Source of the DNA: Caulobacteraceae bacterium
Lineage (GTDB): Bacteria > Pseudomonadota > Alphaproteobacteria > Caulobacterales > Caulobacteraceae
Assembly (NCBI GenBank): GCA_025352085.1
Contig: JANXUA010000125.1
Coordinates: 19,439-83,438 of the forward strand
Length of the DNA stretch: 64,000 nucleotides
Direction: 5' to 3'
Below are positions 20,912-31,265 of this stretch, in pieces. Both the position numbers and the translations under genes were made by a program. The notes under the pieces are model-generated. The model ran no database searches, had not been told where the DNA came from, and saw nothing but the letters and a program-made list of their open reading frames with translations. The first letter of the stretch is position 1. Every line of letters starts with the position of its first letter.

Positions 20912-22719
20912 TACACCAGCCCCCGGCCGCCGGCGTCGATCACCGAACCGATGTCGCGGGCGTCTTCGCCCAGCAGCATGTCATTGTGCGCCTTGCCCGA
21001 GGGGATCATCGGGAAACAGTTTTCCTCCCGCTCCACGCGGCAGTCGAAGATCACCGGCAGCGGCGTGTCGATCATTTCCTCGATCTTGGCGTCCAGTTCG
21101 CCCGGCGTGTGGGCGCGGAGGCCCACGGCGCCGAACGCTTCGGCCATCTTCACGAAATCGGGCATGCTGGCCGAATAGGAATGGCTGTAACGCTCGCCGT
21201 GCAGAAGCTGCTGCCATTGGCGCACCATGCCCATCCATTCGTTGTTGAGAATGAAGATCTTGATCGGCAGGTCGTATTGGATGGCCGTGGACATTTCCTG
21301 CATGGTCATCTGCACCGAGGCGTCGCCGGCGATGTCGATGACCAGGCTTTTGGGGTGGGCGATCTGCACGCCGACCGCGGCGGGCAGGCCATAGCCCATC
21401 GTCCCCAAGCCGCCGGAGGTCATCCAGCGGTGCGGTTCCTGGAATTGGTAGAACTGCGCCGCCCACATCTGATGCTGGCCGACTTCGGTGGTGATGTAGG
21501 TGTCGCGGTCCTTGGTCAAAGCGTAGAGGCGTTCGACAGCGTATTGCGGTTTGATGACCTCGGTCGACGGTCGATAGCGCAGGCAGTCGCGCGCGCGCCA
21601 GGCCTCGATCTGCTCCCGCCATGGCGCCAGGCGCTTGGCGTCCGGCCCCTGGCGATGGCGTTTGCAGGCGGCGATCAAGGCGGTCAGCACCTTGCCCGCG
21701 TCGCCAATAATGCCGACGTCGGCGCGCACGATCTTGTTGATCGACGACGGGTCGATGTCGATGTGGATCTTCTTCGAGCCGGGCGAAAAGGCGTCCAGGC
21801 GCCCGGTCACCCGATCGTCGAAGCGCGCGCCGACGGCGATCATCACGTCGCAGTCGTGCATGGCGTTGTTGGCTTCAAAGGTTCCGTGCATGCCGACCAG
21901 GCCCAGCCAGGCCGGATCGCCGGCGGGAAAGGCGCCCAGACCCATCAGAGTCGAGGTCACCGGCGCGCCGGTGAGCGCCGCCAGCTCGCGTAAGGATGCG
22001 CTCGCCGCCGGTCCCGCGTTGATCACCCCGCCGCCGGTGTAAAACAATGGCCGGCGGGCGCCCACGATCAGCGCGGCGGCCTGGGCGATCGCGGCCGGCT
22101 CGCCCTCGGTGCGCGGCTGATAGTTATGCAGGGGCCGCGCCTGAGCGGGACCCACATAGGCGCCGCTGGCGAACTGCACGTCCTTGGGAATGTCGATGAC
22201 CACCGGCCCGGGGCGTCCAGAGGTCGCGATGGCGAAGGCTTCGTGCATGACGCGCGGCAGATCGGCGATGTTCTTCACCAGATAGTTGTGCTTGGTGCAC
22301 GAGCGGGTGATGCCGACGGTGTCGCATTCCTGAAAGGCGTCGGTGCCGATCAGATGCGTGGGCACCTGGCCGGTGATGACCACCAGCGGGATGGAATCCA
22401 TCAGGGCGTCGACAATGCCGGTGACCGCATTGGTGGCGCCGGGGCCGGAGGTGACCAGAACCACGCCGCACTTGCCGGTGGAACGGGCGTAGCCTTCGGC
22501 GGCGTGGGTCGCGCCCTGCTCGTGGCGCACCAGAACGTGGCGCAGGCGCGGCTCGTGAAACAGGGCGTCATAGATTGGCAGCACCGCGCCGCCGGGATAG
22601 CCGAAGAGGTCGGTGACGCCCTGATCGACCAGGGCGCGCACGACCATTTCGGCGCCGGTCATGATCTCCGCGGCGGTGGCGGCGGGCTGCGAGGCTTTGA
22701 TCTGGGTATGGGCGGTCAT
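20911..22719 (-). CDS. ilvB: Acetolactate synthase large subunit
   Basis: TGAEMVVRALVDQGVTDLFGYPGGAVLPIYDAL, TSGPGATNAVTGI, ThDP motif GDASVQMTMQEMSTAIQYDLPIKIFILNN. Confidence 0.97.
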   Translation of the reverse strand: MTAHTQIKASQPAATAAEIMTGAEMVVRALVDQGVTDLFGYPGGAVLPIYDALFHEPRLRHVLVRHEQGATHAAEGYARSTGKCGVVLVTSGPGATNAVTGIVDALMDSIPLVVITGQVPTHLIGTDAFQECDTVGITRSCTKHNYLVKNIADLPRVMHEAFAIATSGRPGPVVIDIPKDVQFASGAYVGPAQARPLHNYQPRTEGEPAAIAQAAALIVGARRPLFYTGGGVINAGPAASASLRELAALTGAPVTSTLMGLGAFPAGDPAWLGLVGMHGTFEANNAMHDCDVMIAVGARFDDRVTGRLDAFSPGSKKIHIDIDPSSINKIVRADVGIIGDAGKVLTALIAACKRHRQGPDAKRLAPWREQIEAWRARDCLRYRPSTEVIKPQYAVERLYALTKDRDTYITTEVGQHQMWAAQFYQFQEPHRWMTSGGLGTMGYGLPAAVGVQIAHPKSLVIDIAGDASVQMTMQEMSTAIQYDLPIKIFILNNEWMGMVRQWQQLLHGERYSHSYSASMPDFVKMAEAFGAVGLRAHTPGELDAKIEEMIDTPLPVIFDCRVEREENCFPMIPSGKAHNDMLLGEDARDIGSVIDAGGRGLV

Positions 22720-22748
22720 GGCGATATCTGCGTTGTTTTAAGGGCAAG

Positions 22749-22772
22749 AAAAAAGGCCCGCGAGGGGCCTTG
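22749..22772 (-). terminator. Attenuator/terminator hairpin in the ilvBN leader
   Basis: Minus strand AAGGCCCCTCGCGGGCCTTTTTTC immediately upstream of ilvB. Confidence 0.85.
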
Positions 22773-22804
22773 TAAACACGATCAGCAACAAGCGGACTCT
22801 TTAT

Positions 22805-22858
22805 TCAAGAGTCCGTCGTGACTGATCGCCGTCTAAGTACGATGTACGCCGCGCGCAT
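22805..22858 (-). CDS. Putative ilvBN leader peptide, 17 aa
   Basis: Minus strand ATG CGC GCG GCG TAC ATC GTA CTT AGA CGG CGA TCA GTC ACG ACG GAC TCT TGA = MRAAYIVLRRRSVTTDS; Ile-Val-Leu codons upstream of alternative hairpins. Confidence 0.75.
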   Translation of the reverse strand: MRAAYIVLRRRSVTTDS

Positions 22859-23013
22859 GGGTGGAACTCCAACGAAGGCGGCAATAAGTGACCCACTCGG
22901 CGGGTCGGGTCAAGCGAAATTGACCGCAGGACATCTCTCCAACCGCAACGGGAGGAAGAATTTACCCCTGTCGATCCGAACCTACCGTTGCACCCCGTAT
23001 CTCGCCGCATCGG

Positions 23014-23991
23014 TCAGAAGTGCCGCCAGCCCGGCTGTTCGACGGGGATCGGCGCTCCGGCGTGAGACACTCTTACCCCGCTTGTGGCATCGAATGTTCC
23101 GATGATGGCTGCCAAAATCCCCTGGGCCTCAACCGCCGCGATCAGGGCGGACGCGTCCGCCGGCGTAACCGCGCAAACCAGGGCGTAGTCGTCGCCGCCG
23201 GTCGCGAGGGCGAGACTGGCCGCCGCCTGGTCCCGTTGGGCGCTCAGCCAGGCGCGGCCCCCGGTCGACAGCGGAAGCTGATCGAGCTGGATCGACAGGC
23301 CCAGACCGCTGGCGTCGGCGATGTGTCCGGCGTCGGCGATCAGCCCGTCGGAGACGTCGGCGGCGGCGTGGGCGTGGTCCAGCAGGGCTTGCCCGAGCGA
23401 GATCAGGGGTTCGGGCAGACGGTAACGGTTCGCCAGCACCCCGCCTGGATCGACGATCTCACCGCGCGCCGCGCGTAGGCCCAGGGCGCCATCGCCAATC
23501 GCGCCGCAGACGACGATCAGATCGCCCGCCCTGGCGCCCGATCGCAACACCGCGCGGCCCCGCGGCGTCCAGCCCAGAACGGTGGCGCTGACGGTGAAGG
23601 GGCCCGGCGTCGACACCGTGTCGCCGCCGAGGAGGGCGACGCCAAAGCCTTCCCCGTCGCGCGCGAGGCCCTGCTTGAAATCGTCGCGCCAGGCCTGATC
23701 GCGATCGCCGGGCCAGGCGGTCATGAGGAAATAGCCGAACGGCTCGGCGGCCTTGGCGGCGAGGTCGGAGAGGGCCGTGCGCAGCAGCCGCCGGGCGATG
23801 ATGTCCGGGGCCTCGCCGACAAGGAAATGCACGCCCTCGACCATGGCGTCCTTGGATATGACCAGATCAAAGCCCGGCCGCGCGGGGATGACCGCCGCAT
23901 CGTCGCGCAGATCCAGGGCCCGCGGATCGCCGCGCGTCAGCGGGCGTAAGGCCGCGATCCAGGCAAATTCGTCAGGCGGCGGACGCGTCAC
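23014..23991 (-). CDS. thiL: Thiamine-phosphate kinase
   Basis: [82 protein letters not shown]. Confidence 0.95.
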   Translation of the reverse strand: MTRPPPDEFAWIAALRPLTRGDPRALDLRDDAAVIPARPGFDLVISKDAMVEGVHFLVGEAPDIIARRLLRTALSDLAAKAAEPFGYFLMTAWPGDRDQAWRDDFKQGLARDGEGFGVALLGGDTVSTPGPFTVSATVLGWTPRGRAVLRSGARAGDLIVVCGAIGDGALGLRAARGEIVDPGGVLANRYRLPEPLISLGQALLDHAHAAADVSDGLIADAGHIADASGLGLSIQLDQLPLSTGGRAWLSAQRDQAAASLALATGGDDYALVCAVTPADASALIAAVEAQGILAAIIGTFDATSGVRVSHAGAPIPVEQPGWRHF

Positions 23992-24469
23992 GGGCGATGG
24001 CGTCCAAGACGCCGTTTATGAAGCCGGGTTCGGTCCCCGAGAAGAAGGATTTGGCGATCTCGACATATTCGTCCATCACCACCTCGCCGGGCACATCGCG
24101 GCGCTCCGTCAGCTCGAAGACGGCGCAACGCAATATGGCCCGCGCCGTGGCGTCAAGCCGGTCCAGCCGCCAGTTCGCGGCCAGATGGGCGCGAATGGCG
24201 CGGTCGATCGCGGTCTGATGCTCCACCACCCCGCGCGCCAGGGCGTCGAAGAAGGCTTCGTCCGCCGCCGCCAAGGGCGCGCCGTCGATATCGGTCTCGA
24301 AGCGATGGTCGTGGAACTCGCGCACCACGCTTTCCACGCCCGAGCCGGCGGCCTCCATCTGATACAGCGCCTGGACGGCGGCCAGCCGGGCGACCGACCG
24401 AGCCTGCCTTTGCGACACGCCTTTGGGCGAGGCGGTTTTGGGCGCGGCGCCATTGGGTTGACCGGTCAT
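23972..24469 (-). CDS. nusB: Transcription antitermination factor NusB
   Basis: [19 protein letters not shown]...[48 protein letters not shown]. Confidence 0.96.
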   Translation of the reverse strand: MTGQPNGAAPKTASPKGVSQRQARSVARLAAVQALYQMEAAGSGVESVVREFHDHRFETDIDGAPLAAADEAFFDALARGVVEHQTAIDRAIRAHLAANWRLDRLDATARAILRCAVFELTERRDVPGEVVMDEYVEIAKSFFSGTEPGFINGVLDAIARDASAA

Positions 24470-24948
24470 GCGTCTTTGTCTTCGGGGGCGACGTCCTCGG
24501 CCAGGCCCTCGTCATTGAGGAACTGGGCGAAATCCTGGGTCTCGCGAAAGTCGCGATAGACCGAGGCGTAGCGAACATACGCAACGTCATCCAACGCTTT
24601 GAGCGCCTTCATGACCATTTCACCGACGACAGTCGAGGCCAGCTCGGTTTCGCCCATGCTTTCGAGCTGACGGATGATGGCGTTGACCATGCGCTCCACC
24701 CTTTCCGCCTCGACCGGACGCTTGCGGGTGGCGATGGAGATCGAACGCACCAGCTTTTCGCGATCGAACGGCGCCCGACGGCCCGAACGCTTGAGAATGG
24801 TCAGTTCGCGCAGTTGCACCCGCTCGAAGGTGGTGAAGCGTCCGCCGCATTCGGGGCACAGCCGCCGCCGGCGGATCGCCGCGCCGTCTTCCGACGGGCG
24901 GCTGTCCTTGACCTGGCTTTCCATCTCACCGCAGAACGGGCAGCGCAC
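24466..24948 (-). CDS. nrdR: Transcriptional repressor NrdR
   Basis: [58 protein letters not shown]. Confidence 0.98.
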   Translation of the reverse strand: MRCPFCGEMESQVKDSRPSEDGAAIRRRRLCPECGGRFTTFERVQLRELTILKRSGRRAPFDREKLVRSISIATRKRPVEAERVERMVNAIIRQLESMGETELASTVVGEMVMKALKALDDVAYVRYASVYRDFRETQDFAQFLNDEGLAEDVAPEDKDA

Positions 24949-24953
24949 GCGCG

Positions 24954-26258
24954 TCAGCCGTAGATCGGAAAGCGTGACGTGAGCGCGGCGACTTGGGCGC
25001 GCACCCGCGCCTCGACCTCACCGTTGCCGTCTTCGCCGTTGACGGCCAGGCCGTCGACCACTTCGGCGATCAGCTGGCCGATCTTGCGAAACTCGGCCGG
25101 GGCAAAGCCGCGCGTCGTCCCCGCCGGCGTGCCGACGCGGATGCCGGAGGTGACCATGGGCGGGGCGGGATCGAATGGGATGCCGTTCTTGTTGCAGGTG
25201 ATGTTGGCCCGCTCCAGGCTTTGCTCGGCCGCCGTGCCGGTCACGCCCTTGGGGCGCAGATCGACCAGCATCAGATGGCTGTCGGTGCCGCCCGAGACGA
25301 TATTCAGGCCCGACCCGGCCAGGGCGTCGGCCAAGGCATGGGCGTTGTCGATCACCCGGCGGGCGTAAGCCTTGAATTCCGGCGTCAGGGCTTCGCCGAA
25401 GGCCACCGCCTTGGCGGCGATGACGTGCATCAGCGGCCCGCCCTGCAGGCCCGGAAACACCGCCGAATCGATCTTCTTGCCGAGTTTGAGGTCGTTGGAG
25501 AGGATCATCCCGCCGCGCGGCCCGCGCAGCGTCTTGTGCGTGGTGGTGGTGACGACGTGGGCGTGCTGCATTGGGCTGGGAAACACCCCGGCCGCCACCA
25601 GTCCGGCGAAATGGGCCATGTCGACCATCAGCTTGGCGCCAACGCTGTCGGCCACTTCGCGGAACCTGGCGAAATCGATGGTGCGCGAATAGGCCGATCC
25701 GCCGGCGATGATGATCTTCGGCTGACACTCCGTGGCGATATCGGCCAGGGAGTCATAGTCGATTATCTGGTCCTGGGTGCGCACCGTGTAGGGCACCGGG
25801 TGGAACCATTTGCCCGACTGGTTGACTGACTTGCCGTGGGTCAAGTGCCCGCCAGCGGCCAGATCCATGCCCATGAAGGTGTCGCCGGGCTTCATGATCG
25901 CCATGAACACCGCCTGGTTGGCCTGCGAGCCGGAATGCGGCTGCACATTGGCCCAGGCGCAACCGAACAGGGCCTTGGCCCGCTCTATGGCCAGAGTCTC
26001 GACCTCGTCGACGTATTCGCAGCCGCCGTAATAGCGCTTTCCGGGATAGCCCTCGGCGTATTTGTTGGTCAGCACCGAGCCCTGCGCCTCCAGCACGGCG
26101 CGCGAGACGATGTTTTCTGAGGCTATCAGCTCGATCTGGCCCTGCTGTCGGGCGAACTCGCGCCCGATCATGCCCGCGACGGCGCTGTCGCGCGCGGCCA
26201 GATCGGCGGAGAAGAAAGGATCGGCGGCGTCGTTTGACGCCTCTAGCGTTACGCTCAA
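24954..26258 (-). CDS. glyA: Serine hydroxymethyltransferase
   Basis: [66 protein letters not shown]. Confidence 0.98.
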   Translation of the reverse strand: MSVTLEASNDAADPFFSADLAARDSAVAGMIGREFARQQGQIELIASENIVSRAVLEAQGSVLTNKYAEGYPGKRYYGGCEYVDEVETLAIERAKALFGCAWANVQPHSGSQANQAVFMAIMKPGDTFMGMDLAAGGHLTHGKSVNQSGKWFHPVPYTVRTQDQIIDYDSLADIATECQPKIIIAGGSAYSRTIDFARFREVADSVGAKLMVDMAHFAGLVAAGVFPSPMQHAHVVTTTTHKTLRGPRGGMILSNDLKLGKKIDSAVFPGLQGGPLMHVIAAKAVAFGEALTPEFKAYARRVIDNAHALADALAGSGLNIVSGGTDSHLMLVDLRPKGVTGTAAEQSLERANITCNKNGIPFDPAPPMVTSGIRVGTPAGTTRGFAPAEFRKIGQLIAEVVDGLAVNGEDGNGEVEARVRAQVAALTSRFPIYG

Positions 26259-26344
26259 GACGATGGCTCCCTGGCGAGTCGTGGTGCGGGCCGCCTTCTT
26301 AAACCCGTTTGCGGCGCGATCAACCGCGAGCCCCGATTCTGGCC

Positions 26345-26455
26345 TTAGCCGAAGCCTTCATAGCTTAAGACCGCGCCGCGCAGGACCGTGCTAAGAAACC
26401 ACAGCGCGACCGCGACGGCGCCGCACCCCAATATCAGTAAGATCAACGACCGCAT
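26345..26455 (-). CDS. Small single-pass membrane protein, 36 aa (not in the supplied ORF track)
   Basis: Minus strand [42 protein letters not shown] Shine-Dalgarno-like sequence before ATG. Confidence 0.45.
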   Translation of the reverse strand: MRSLILLILGCGAVAVALWFLSTVLRGAVLSYEGFG

Positions 26456-26517
26456 CGCCGCCCCTCACAACCTCTTCCGCTTCGTTGGTGGCGAGCTAAA
26501 AAGAGGGAATGGCCTTC

Positions 26518-27753
26518 CTACGCCGCGACGCCGCCCATGCGTTGGATGTTGCAGCGGGTCCACAGTTTTTCCAGCGCCGAAACCAGTTCGTCCATCATGG
26601 CGTCGGTGTGAAAGGGCGTCGGCGTGAAGCGCAGGCGCTCGGTGCCACGCGGCACGGTCGGATAGTTGATCGGCTGGACGTAGATGCCGTGGTCGGTCAG
26701 CAACATGTCCGAGATCAGCTTGGTGTGCACCGGATCGCCGACCAGCAGGGGCACGATGTGGCTGACCGACGGCATGACCGGCAGGCCGGCGACTTTCATC
26801 CGGCGTTTCAGGGAGGCGGCGCGTTCCTGGTGGACGACGCGGACCTCGTCATGTTGCTTGAGCCAGCGGATCGAGGCCAGGGCGCCCGCCGTCAGGGCCG
26901 GGGGCAGCGAGGTTGTGAAGATGAACCCGCCAGCATAGGAGCGGATGGCGTCGATCAGGTCGGCGTCCCCGGTCACATAGCCGCCCATCACGCCGAACGC
27001 CTTGCCGAGCGTGCCTTCGATGATATCCACCTGGTCGGCGACGCCGTCACGTTCGGAAACGCCGCCGCCGCGCTTGCCGTACAGGCCGACGGCGTGAACC
27101 TCGTCGAGATAGGTCATGGCGCCATAGCGTTTGGCCAGGGCGGTCGTCGCGGCGATGTCGGACATGTCGCCGTCCATGGAATAGACGCTCTCGAACGCCA
27201 CCAGCTTGGGCGCGTCGACCGGCGCGTCGGCGAGCAATTGCTCCAGATGCTCGAGATCGTTGTGGCGCCAGATCTTGCGCGGCCCACCGCCGGCTCGGAT
27301 GCCGGCGATCATCGAGGCGTGATTGAGGGCGTCGGAAAAGGTGATCAGCCCCGGCAGGACCTTTTGCAAGGTCGCCAGGGTCGCCTCGTTGGAGACATAG
27401 CCCGAGGTGAAGAGGAGCGCTGCTTCCTTGCCGTGCAGATCGGCGAGTTCCACCTCCAGTTCGACGTGATAGTGGGTGGTGCCGGAAATGTTGCGCGTGC
27501 CGCCCGAACCGGCGCCGGCCTCGTCGACGGCCTTGTGGATGGCCTCGATGATCACCGGGTTCTGGCCCTGGCCCAGGTAGTCGTTGGAGCACCAGACGAT
27601 GACGTCGCGCGTTTCGCCGCCCGGCGCCGTCCAGGTGGCGAAGGGAAAATTCCCGCGATGGCGTTTGAGATCGGCGAACACCCGGTAGCGGCCTTCGCCG
27701 CGAACCTGCTCCACCGCGTCTCTGAAAGCGGCCTTATAGTCCATCAAACCCAC
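26518..27753 (-). CDS. hemA: 5-aminolevulinate synthase
   Basis: [69 protein letters not shown]. Confidence 0.97.
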   Translation of the reverse strand: MGLMDYKAAFRDAVEQVRGEGRYRVFADLKRHRGNFPFATWTAPGGETRDVIVWCSNDYLGQGQNPVIIEAIHKAVDEAGAGSGGTRNISGTTHYHVELEVELADLHGKEAALLFTSGYVSNEATLATLQKVLPGLITFSDALNHASMIAGIRAGGGPRKIWRHNDLEHLEQLLADAPVDAPKLVAFESVYSMDGDMSDIAATTALAKRYGAMTYLDEVHAVGLYGKRGGGVSERDGVADQVDIIEGTLGKAFGVMGGYVTGDADLIDAIRSYAGGFIFTTSLPPALTAGALASIRWLKQHDEVRVVHQERAASLKRRMKVAGLPVMPSVSHIVPLLVGDPVHTKLISDMLLTDHGIYVQPINYPTVPRGTERLRFTPTPFHTDAMMDELVSALEKLWTRCNIQRMGGVAA

Positions 27754-27795
27754 GCGCTCCGCGCTTTTTGAAACGAAAACCCCGTCGTTCGGAGG

Positions 27796-28689
27796 CTAAA
27801 GATCGGCCATCCGCCCGCGCATGAGCTGCAATATGGCCGAAAAATCCTTCTGGCCATAGCCCTGAGCTTCAAACAGGGCGTAAAGCGCCTGCGCCTGGGC
27901 GCCCAGAGGCGTCGCCGCGCCGCTTTTCGCCGCCGCGTCCTGGGCCAGTTTCAGGTCCTTCGACATCAGGGCGGTGAGGAAACCGCCCTCATAATTGCGA
28001 TTGGACGGCGCCGATTCCACGCCGCCGGGCCACGGGCAATAGGTGTTCAAACTCCAGCACTGACCGGACGACTTTGAGGCGATATCGAAGAACCGCATCG
28101 GGTCGAGCTCCAGTTTTTCGGCCAGGGCGAAGGCTTCGCACACGCCGATCATCGAAATGCCCAGCAACATGTTGTTGCAGATCTTGGCCGCCTGACCCGC
28201 GCCGGGCGCGCCGGCGTGGATCACCACCCGCGCCATGGGGGCGAGCGTGGCCTCCACCGCCGCATAGTCGGCGTCGGTGCAGCCGACCATGAAGGCCAGA
28301 GTCCCGGCGTCGGCGGCCATGATGCCGCCGCTGACCGGCGCGTCGGCGGCGCGCAGGCCGGCCTTGGTCGCCAGGGCGGCGACGAACCGGGCGCTTTCCA
28401 CGTCGATGGTCGAGCAGTCGACGACCAGGCATCCCGGCTTGGCGTGAGGGATGACCTCTGCGGCCCAGACCGCGCGGACATGGGTTCCGGCCGGCAACAT
28501 GGTGATCACGACATCCGCCGCCGCGACGGCCTCCGCCGTCGACGCCGCCCTGACGCAGCCGGCGCCGACCGCGCGGTCGAGCGCCGCCGCCGAGAGGTCG
28601 AACGCCAGGACCTTTTGGCCCGCCTTGGCCAGATTGGCCGCCATGCCGGCCCCCATATGGCCCAGACCGATAAACGCGATGGATGTCAT
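27796..28689 (-). CDS. mmsB: 3-hydroxyisobutyrate dehydrogenase
   Basis: IAFIGLGHMGAGMAANLAKAGQKVLAFDLS, DAPVSGGIMAADAGTLAFMVGC, AAKICNNMLLGISMIGVCEAFALAEKLELD. Confidence 0.94.
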   Translation of the reverse strand: MTSIAFIGLGHMGAGMAANLAKAGQKVLAFDLSAAALDRAVGAGCVRAASTAEAVAAADVVITMLPAGTHVRAVWAAEVIPHAKPGCLVVDCSTIDVESARFVAALATKAGLRAADAPVSGGIMAADAGTLAFMVGCTDADYAAVEATLAPMARVVIHAGAPGAGQAAKICNNMLLGISMIGVCEAFALAEKLELDPMRFFDIASKSSGQCWSLNTYCPWPGGVESAPSNRNYEGGFLTALMSKDLKLAQDAAAKSGAATPLGAQAQALYALFEAQGYGQKDFSAILQLMRGRMADL

Positions 28690-28739
28690 GAATTTAGATC
28701 CTGTCGATAGGTCGCGAGTTACAAACAAGCAGTCCCCAA

Positions 28740-28828
28740 TCCGTCTCCCCCACGAAGGCGGGGGTCCAGACTTCTACTCGGACGGCTACAAGAAAGATTG
28801 AGTCCCCGCCTTGGCGGGGCAGACGGAG
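28740..28828. repeat. Second inverted-repeat family (tccgtct-c/g-ccccgcc arms)
   Basis: ccgtctcccccacgaaggcgggggtcc ... agtccccgccttggcggggcagacgg; outer arms are reverse complements. Confidence 0.75.
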
Positions 28829-28860
28829 TGTAGCTAGCTTTGGTTATGCGACGGGGCCGC

Positions 28861-29619
28861 TCAAGGCTTGCGGAACACATAAATGAACTGGTCGGTGTGG
28901 CCCCGGATCGACGGGTCGAACACCAGCTTGGTGCGCGGATCGGCCGGATTGCGCAGCAGGTCGCTCTCGCGCACGAATTTGAAGCCCGTCGCGGCGAGAT
29001 CGGCCTTCACCCGGGCGGCGTCGATGCGGTGGGTGGTGTTGGTCGAGGCTATGCCTGTGCCGTCCGGCGCCGAGTGGTCGATGACCACGAACAATCCGCC
29101 GCGCTTGAGCGCCTTGAACACCGCCTTGTCAAAGGTCGGCACGTCGGCCGGGGCCATGAACGGATCGTAGATGTCGTGATAGTTCTGGCGGATCCACACG
29201 ACGTCCGCCGCGCCCGGCACGGCGAAACTGTTGGTCGGGGCGATAATGGCGGTGACGTTGGGGTGATCGGCCATCGGGTGCGATCCGTCGGCGGGAAGGG
29301 GCGTCTTTATTTCCTTGGTGATCTCGGTCGGGATGAACATGAAAACCTTGCCGGTCGGTCCGACTGCGTCGGCGAACAGGCGGTCGAAATACGGGCCGGG
29401 GAAGATATCGACGACGGTCTGGCCGGGCTTTATGCCGATGAAGGTCAAGACTTCGGCGGGCTTGCGGGCGGCGTCCAGATCGCGGTCGGCCTGGGTGCGG
29501 GCCGGATCGGCGATGGCTTCGGCGATATTTTTGGGCGTCGGTGCGGCCGAAGCGGCGCCGGACGCGCCGCCGATGGTCAAAATCGTCGCCAGTAGGCCGC
29601 TCAAAAGGCGGTTACGCAT
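28861..29619 (-). CDS. Predicted SAM-dependent methyltransferase, secreted
   Basis: Signal peptide; RDLDAARKPAEVLTFIGIKPGQTVVDIFPGPYFDRLFADAVGPTGKVFMFIP; LKRGGLFVVIDHSAPDGTG. Confidence 0.88.
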   Translation of the reverse strand: MRNRLLSGLLATILTIGGASGAASAAPTPKNIAEAIADPARTQADRDLDAARKPAEVLTFIGIKPGQTVVDIFPGPYFDRLFADAVGPTGKVFMFIPTEITKEIKTPLPADGSHPMADHPNVTAIIAPTNSFAVPGAADVVWIRQNYHDIYDPFMAPADVPTFDKAVFKALKRGGLFVVIDHSAPDGTGIASTNTTHRIDAARVKADLAATGFKFVRESDLLRNPADPRTKLVFDPSIRGHTDQFIYVFRKP

Positions 29620-29640
29620 GAGTGTCTCCCTCTAATTGTG

Positions 29641-30570
29641 TCATCGTTTGACTAATCCATAACTCAAGGCGTTGGCGAAGTCAGCGGACGTCGCGATTCT
29701 CGGCCAATCGGGGGTCTGGGTGCGAAACCAGGTCGTCTGGCGTTTGACATAGCGGCGGGTGTCTTGCCGGGCCTGGGCCAGGGCTTCGTCGCGGCTGACC
29801 CGGCCGGCCATCAAGGCCGCGAACGGCGCGACGCCCAGCGCCTTCATCGCCGGCAGGTTGGGGTGGAGGTTTCGGGCGATCAGGGCGGCGACCTCGTCCA
29901 GGGCGCCGCCCTCGATCATCGCGCCCAGCCGGGCGTCGCAGCGCCGATAAAGCTCGTCGCGCGGCGGGTCGAGTACGACGCCGCGCCAACCGCGCGCAGC
30001 GATCGGGGCCGGGGCGGTCGAACGCCAGTCGCTCAAGGACCGGCCGGTCGCGGCGTGGACTTCAAAGGCCCGGGTCAGGCGTTGGCGATCACCGGGCGCA
30101 ATTCGCGCCGCCGCCGCCGGATCGACGCGCGCGAGGGTCTCGCGAAACGCCGTCTCGCCCAGGTTATCATAGATCACGGCGACGTCGCGGCGGATCTGGA
30201 CCGGAAGTTCGGGAATGTCGGCGAGGCCTTGGGTGAGGGCGCGAAAGTAAAGGCCGGTGCCGCCGACCACAATGGCCGGGCGCCCGCGCGCGGCGATATC
30301 GCTCAGCACCTCGCTCGCCGCCCTTAGCCATCGACCGACCGACCAGGCCTCGGCGGCGTCGGCGACGCCGAACAGGTGATGCGGCGCTTGCGCTTCGTCC
30401 TCGACGGACGGCCGTGCGGTCAGGATACGCAGATCGGCGTAGATCTGCATGGAGTCGGCGTTGACGATTTCGGCGTCGGTCTCGCGCGCGAGATCGAGCG
30501 CCAGGGCGGACTTGCCGCCGCCGGTCGGCCCGGCGATGAGCCAAAGGCGCGGCCCGCTTTCGCCCTTCAC
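29641..30570 (-). CDS. miaA: tRNA dimethylallyltransferase (GTG start overlapping the modB-like stop)
   Basis: [67 protein letters not shown]. Confidence 0.96.
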   Translation of the reverse strand: MKGESGPRLWLIAGPTGGGKSALALDLARETDAEIVNADSMQIYADLRILTARPSVEDEAQAPHHLFGVADAAEAWSVGRWLRAASEVLSDIAARGRPAIVVGGTGLYFRALTQGLADIPELPVQIRRDVAVIYDNLGETAFRETLARVDPAAAARIAPGDRQRLTRAFEVHAATGRSLSDWRSTAPAPIAARGWRGVVLDPPRDELYRRCDARLGAMIEGGALDEVAALIARNLHPNLPAMKALGVAPFAALMAGRVSRDEALAQARQDTRRYVKRQTTWFRTQTPDWPRIATSADFANALSYGLVKR

Positions 30571-31265
30571 CGCGCCGATCCGTGCCGCTGGTCGATCAGG
30601 CGCCGATTGAACAGTTCGGCGACCAGCACCGCCGTCACCGCGATCACGGCGGCGACCACGCACAGGGCCACGGCGTGGCTTTCACCGCCGGGGCTTTGGG
30701 TCGCCTGATAGATCGCCGTCGGCAGGGTCAGGGTCTCGCCGGGGATGGCGGCGACGAAGGTGATGGTCGCGCCAAATTCGCCGAGCGCCTTGGCGAACCC
30801 CAGCACCGCACCGCCGGCGAGACCGGGCGCGGCGAGGGGGACGGTGACGCGAACGAAGCGCGCCACGGCGCCGGCTCCCAGCGTGCGGGCCGCCTCGTCG
30901 ACCTCGCGGTCGATGGCCTCGATCGCCAGGCGGATCGGCCGGACCATCAGCGGAAAGGCCATGATTCCCGCCGCCAGCGCCGCGCCGGTCCAGCGGAAGG
31001 CAAACACGATCCCCATCCCCTCCAGCGCGTGGCCCAGAACGCCGCGGTGGCCGAGCAGGACCAGAAGGGCGTAGCCGGTCGCCACGGGGGGCAAAACGAG
31101 CGGCAGGTGCACCATCGCGTCGAGCACGACATTGCCCCTGAGGCGTCCGCGCGCCAGCAGATGGGCGACGGCCAGGGCGAACGGCAGGCCGAAAACCGTC
31201 GCCGTGGCGGCGACCTTGAGCGACAGTAGCACCGCCTGGATGTCGTCGGGGCTGAGCAGAGTCAC
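30567..31265 (-). CDS. modB: ModB-like molybdate ABC transporter permease
   Basis: [82 protein letters not shown] (EAA loop). Confidence 0.85.
   Translation of the reverse strand: MTLLSPDDIQAVLLSLKVAATATVFGLPFALAVAHLLARGRLRGNVVLDAMVHLPLVLPPVATGYALLVLLGHRGVLGHALEGMGIVFAFRWTGAALAAGIMAFPLMVRPIRLAIEAIDREVDEAARTLGAGAVARFVRVTVPLAAPGLAGGAVLGFAKALGEFGATITFVAAIPGETLTLPTAIYQATQSPGGESHAVALCVVAAVIAVTAVLVAELFNRRLIDQRHGSAR

Noticed and set aside
26509-27771. 420-aa plus-strand ORF antisense to hemA
   Set aside because: Mirror ORF of a well-supported housekeeping gene; same for 55045..56340 (ahcY), 20986..21993 (ilvB), 48491..49738 (lysA), 50178..51521 (argH).
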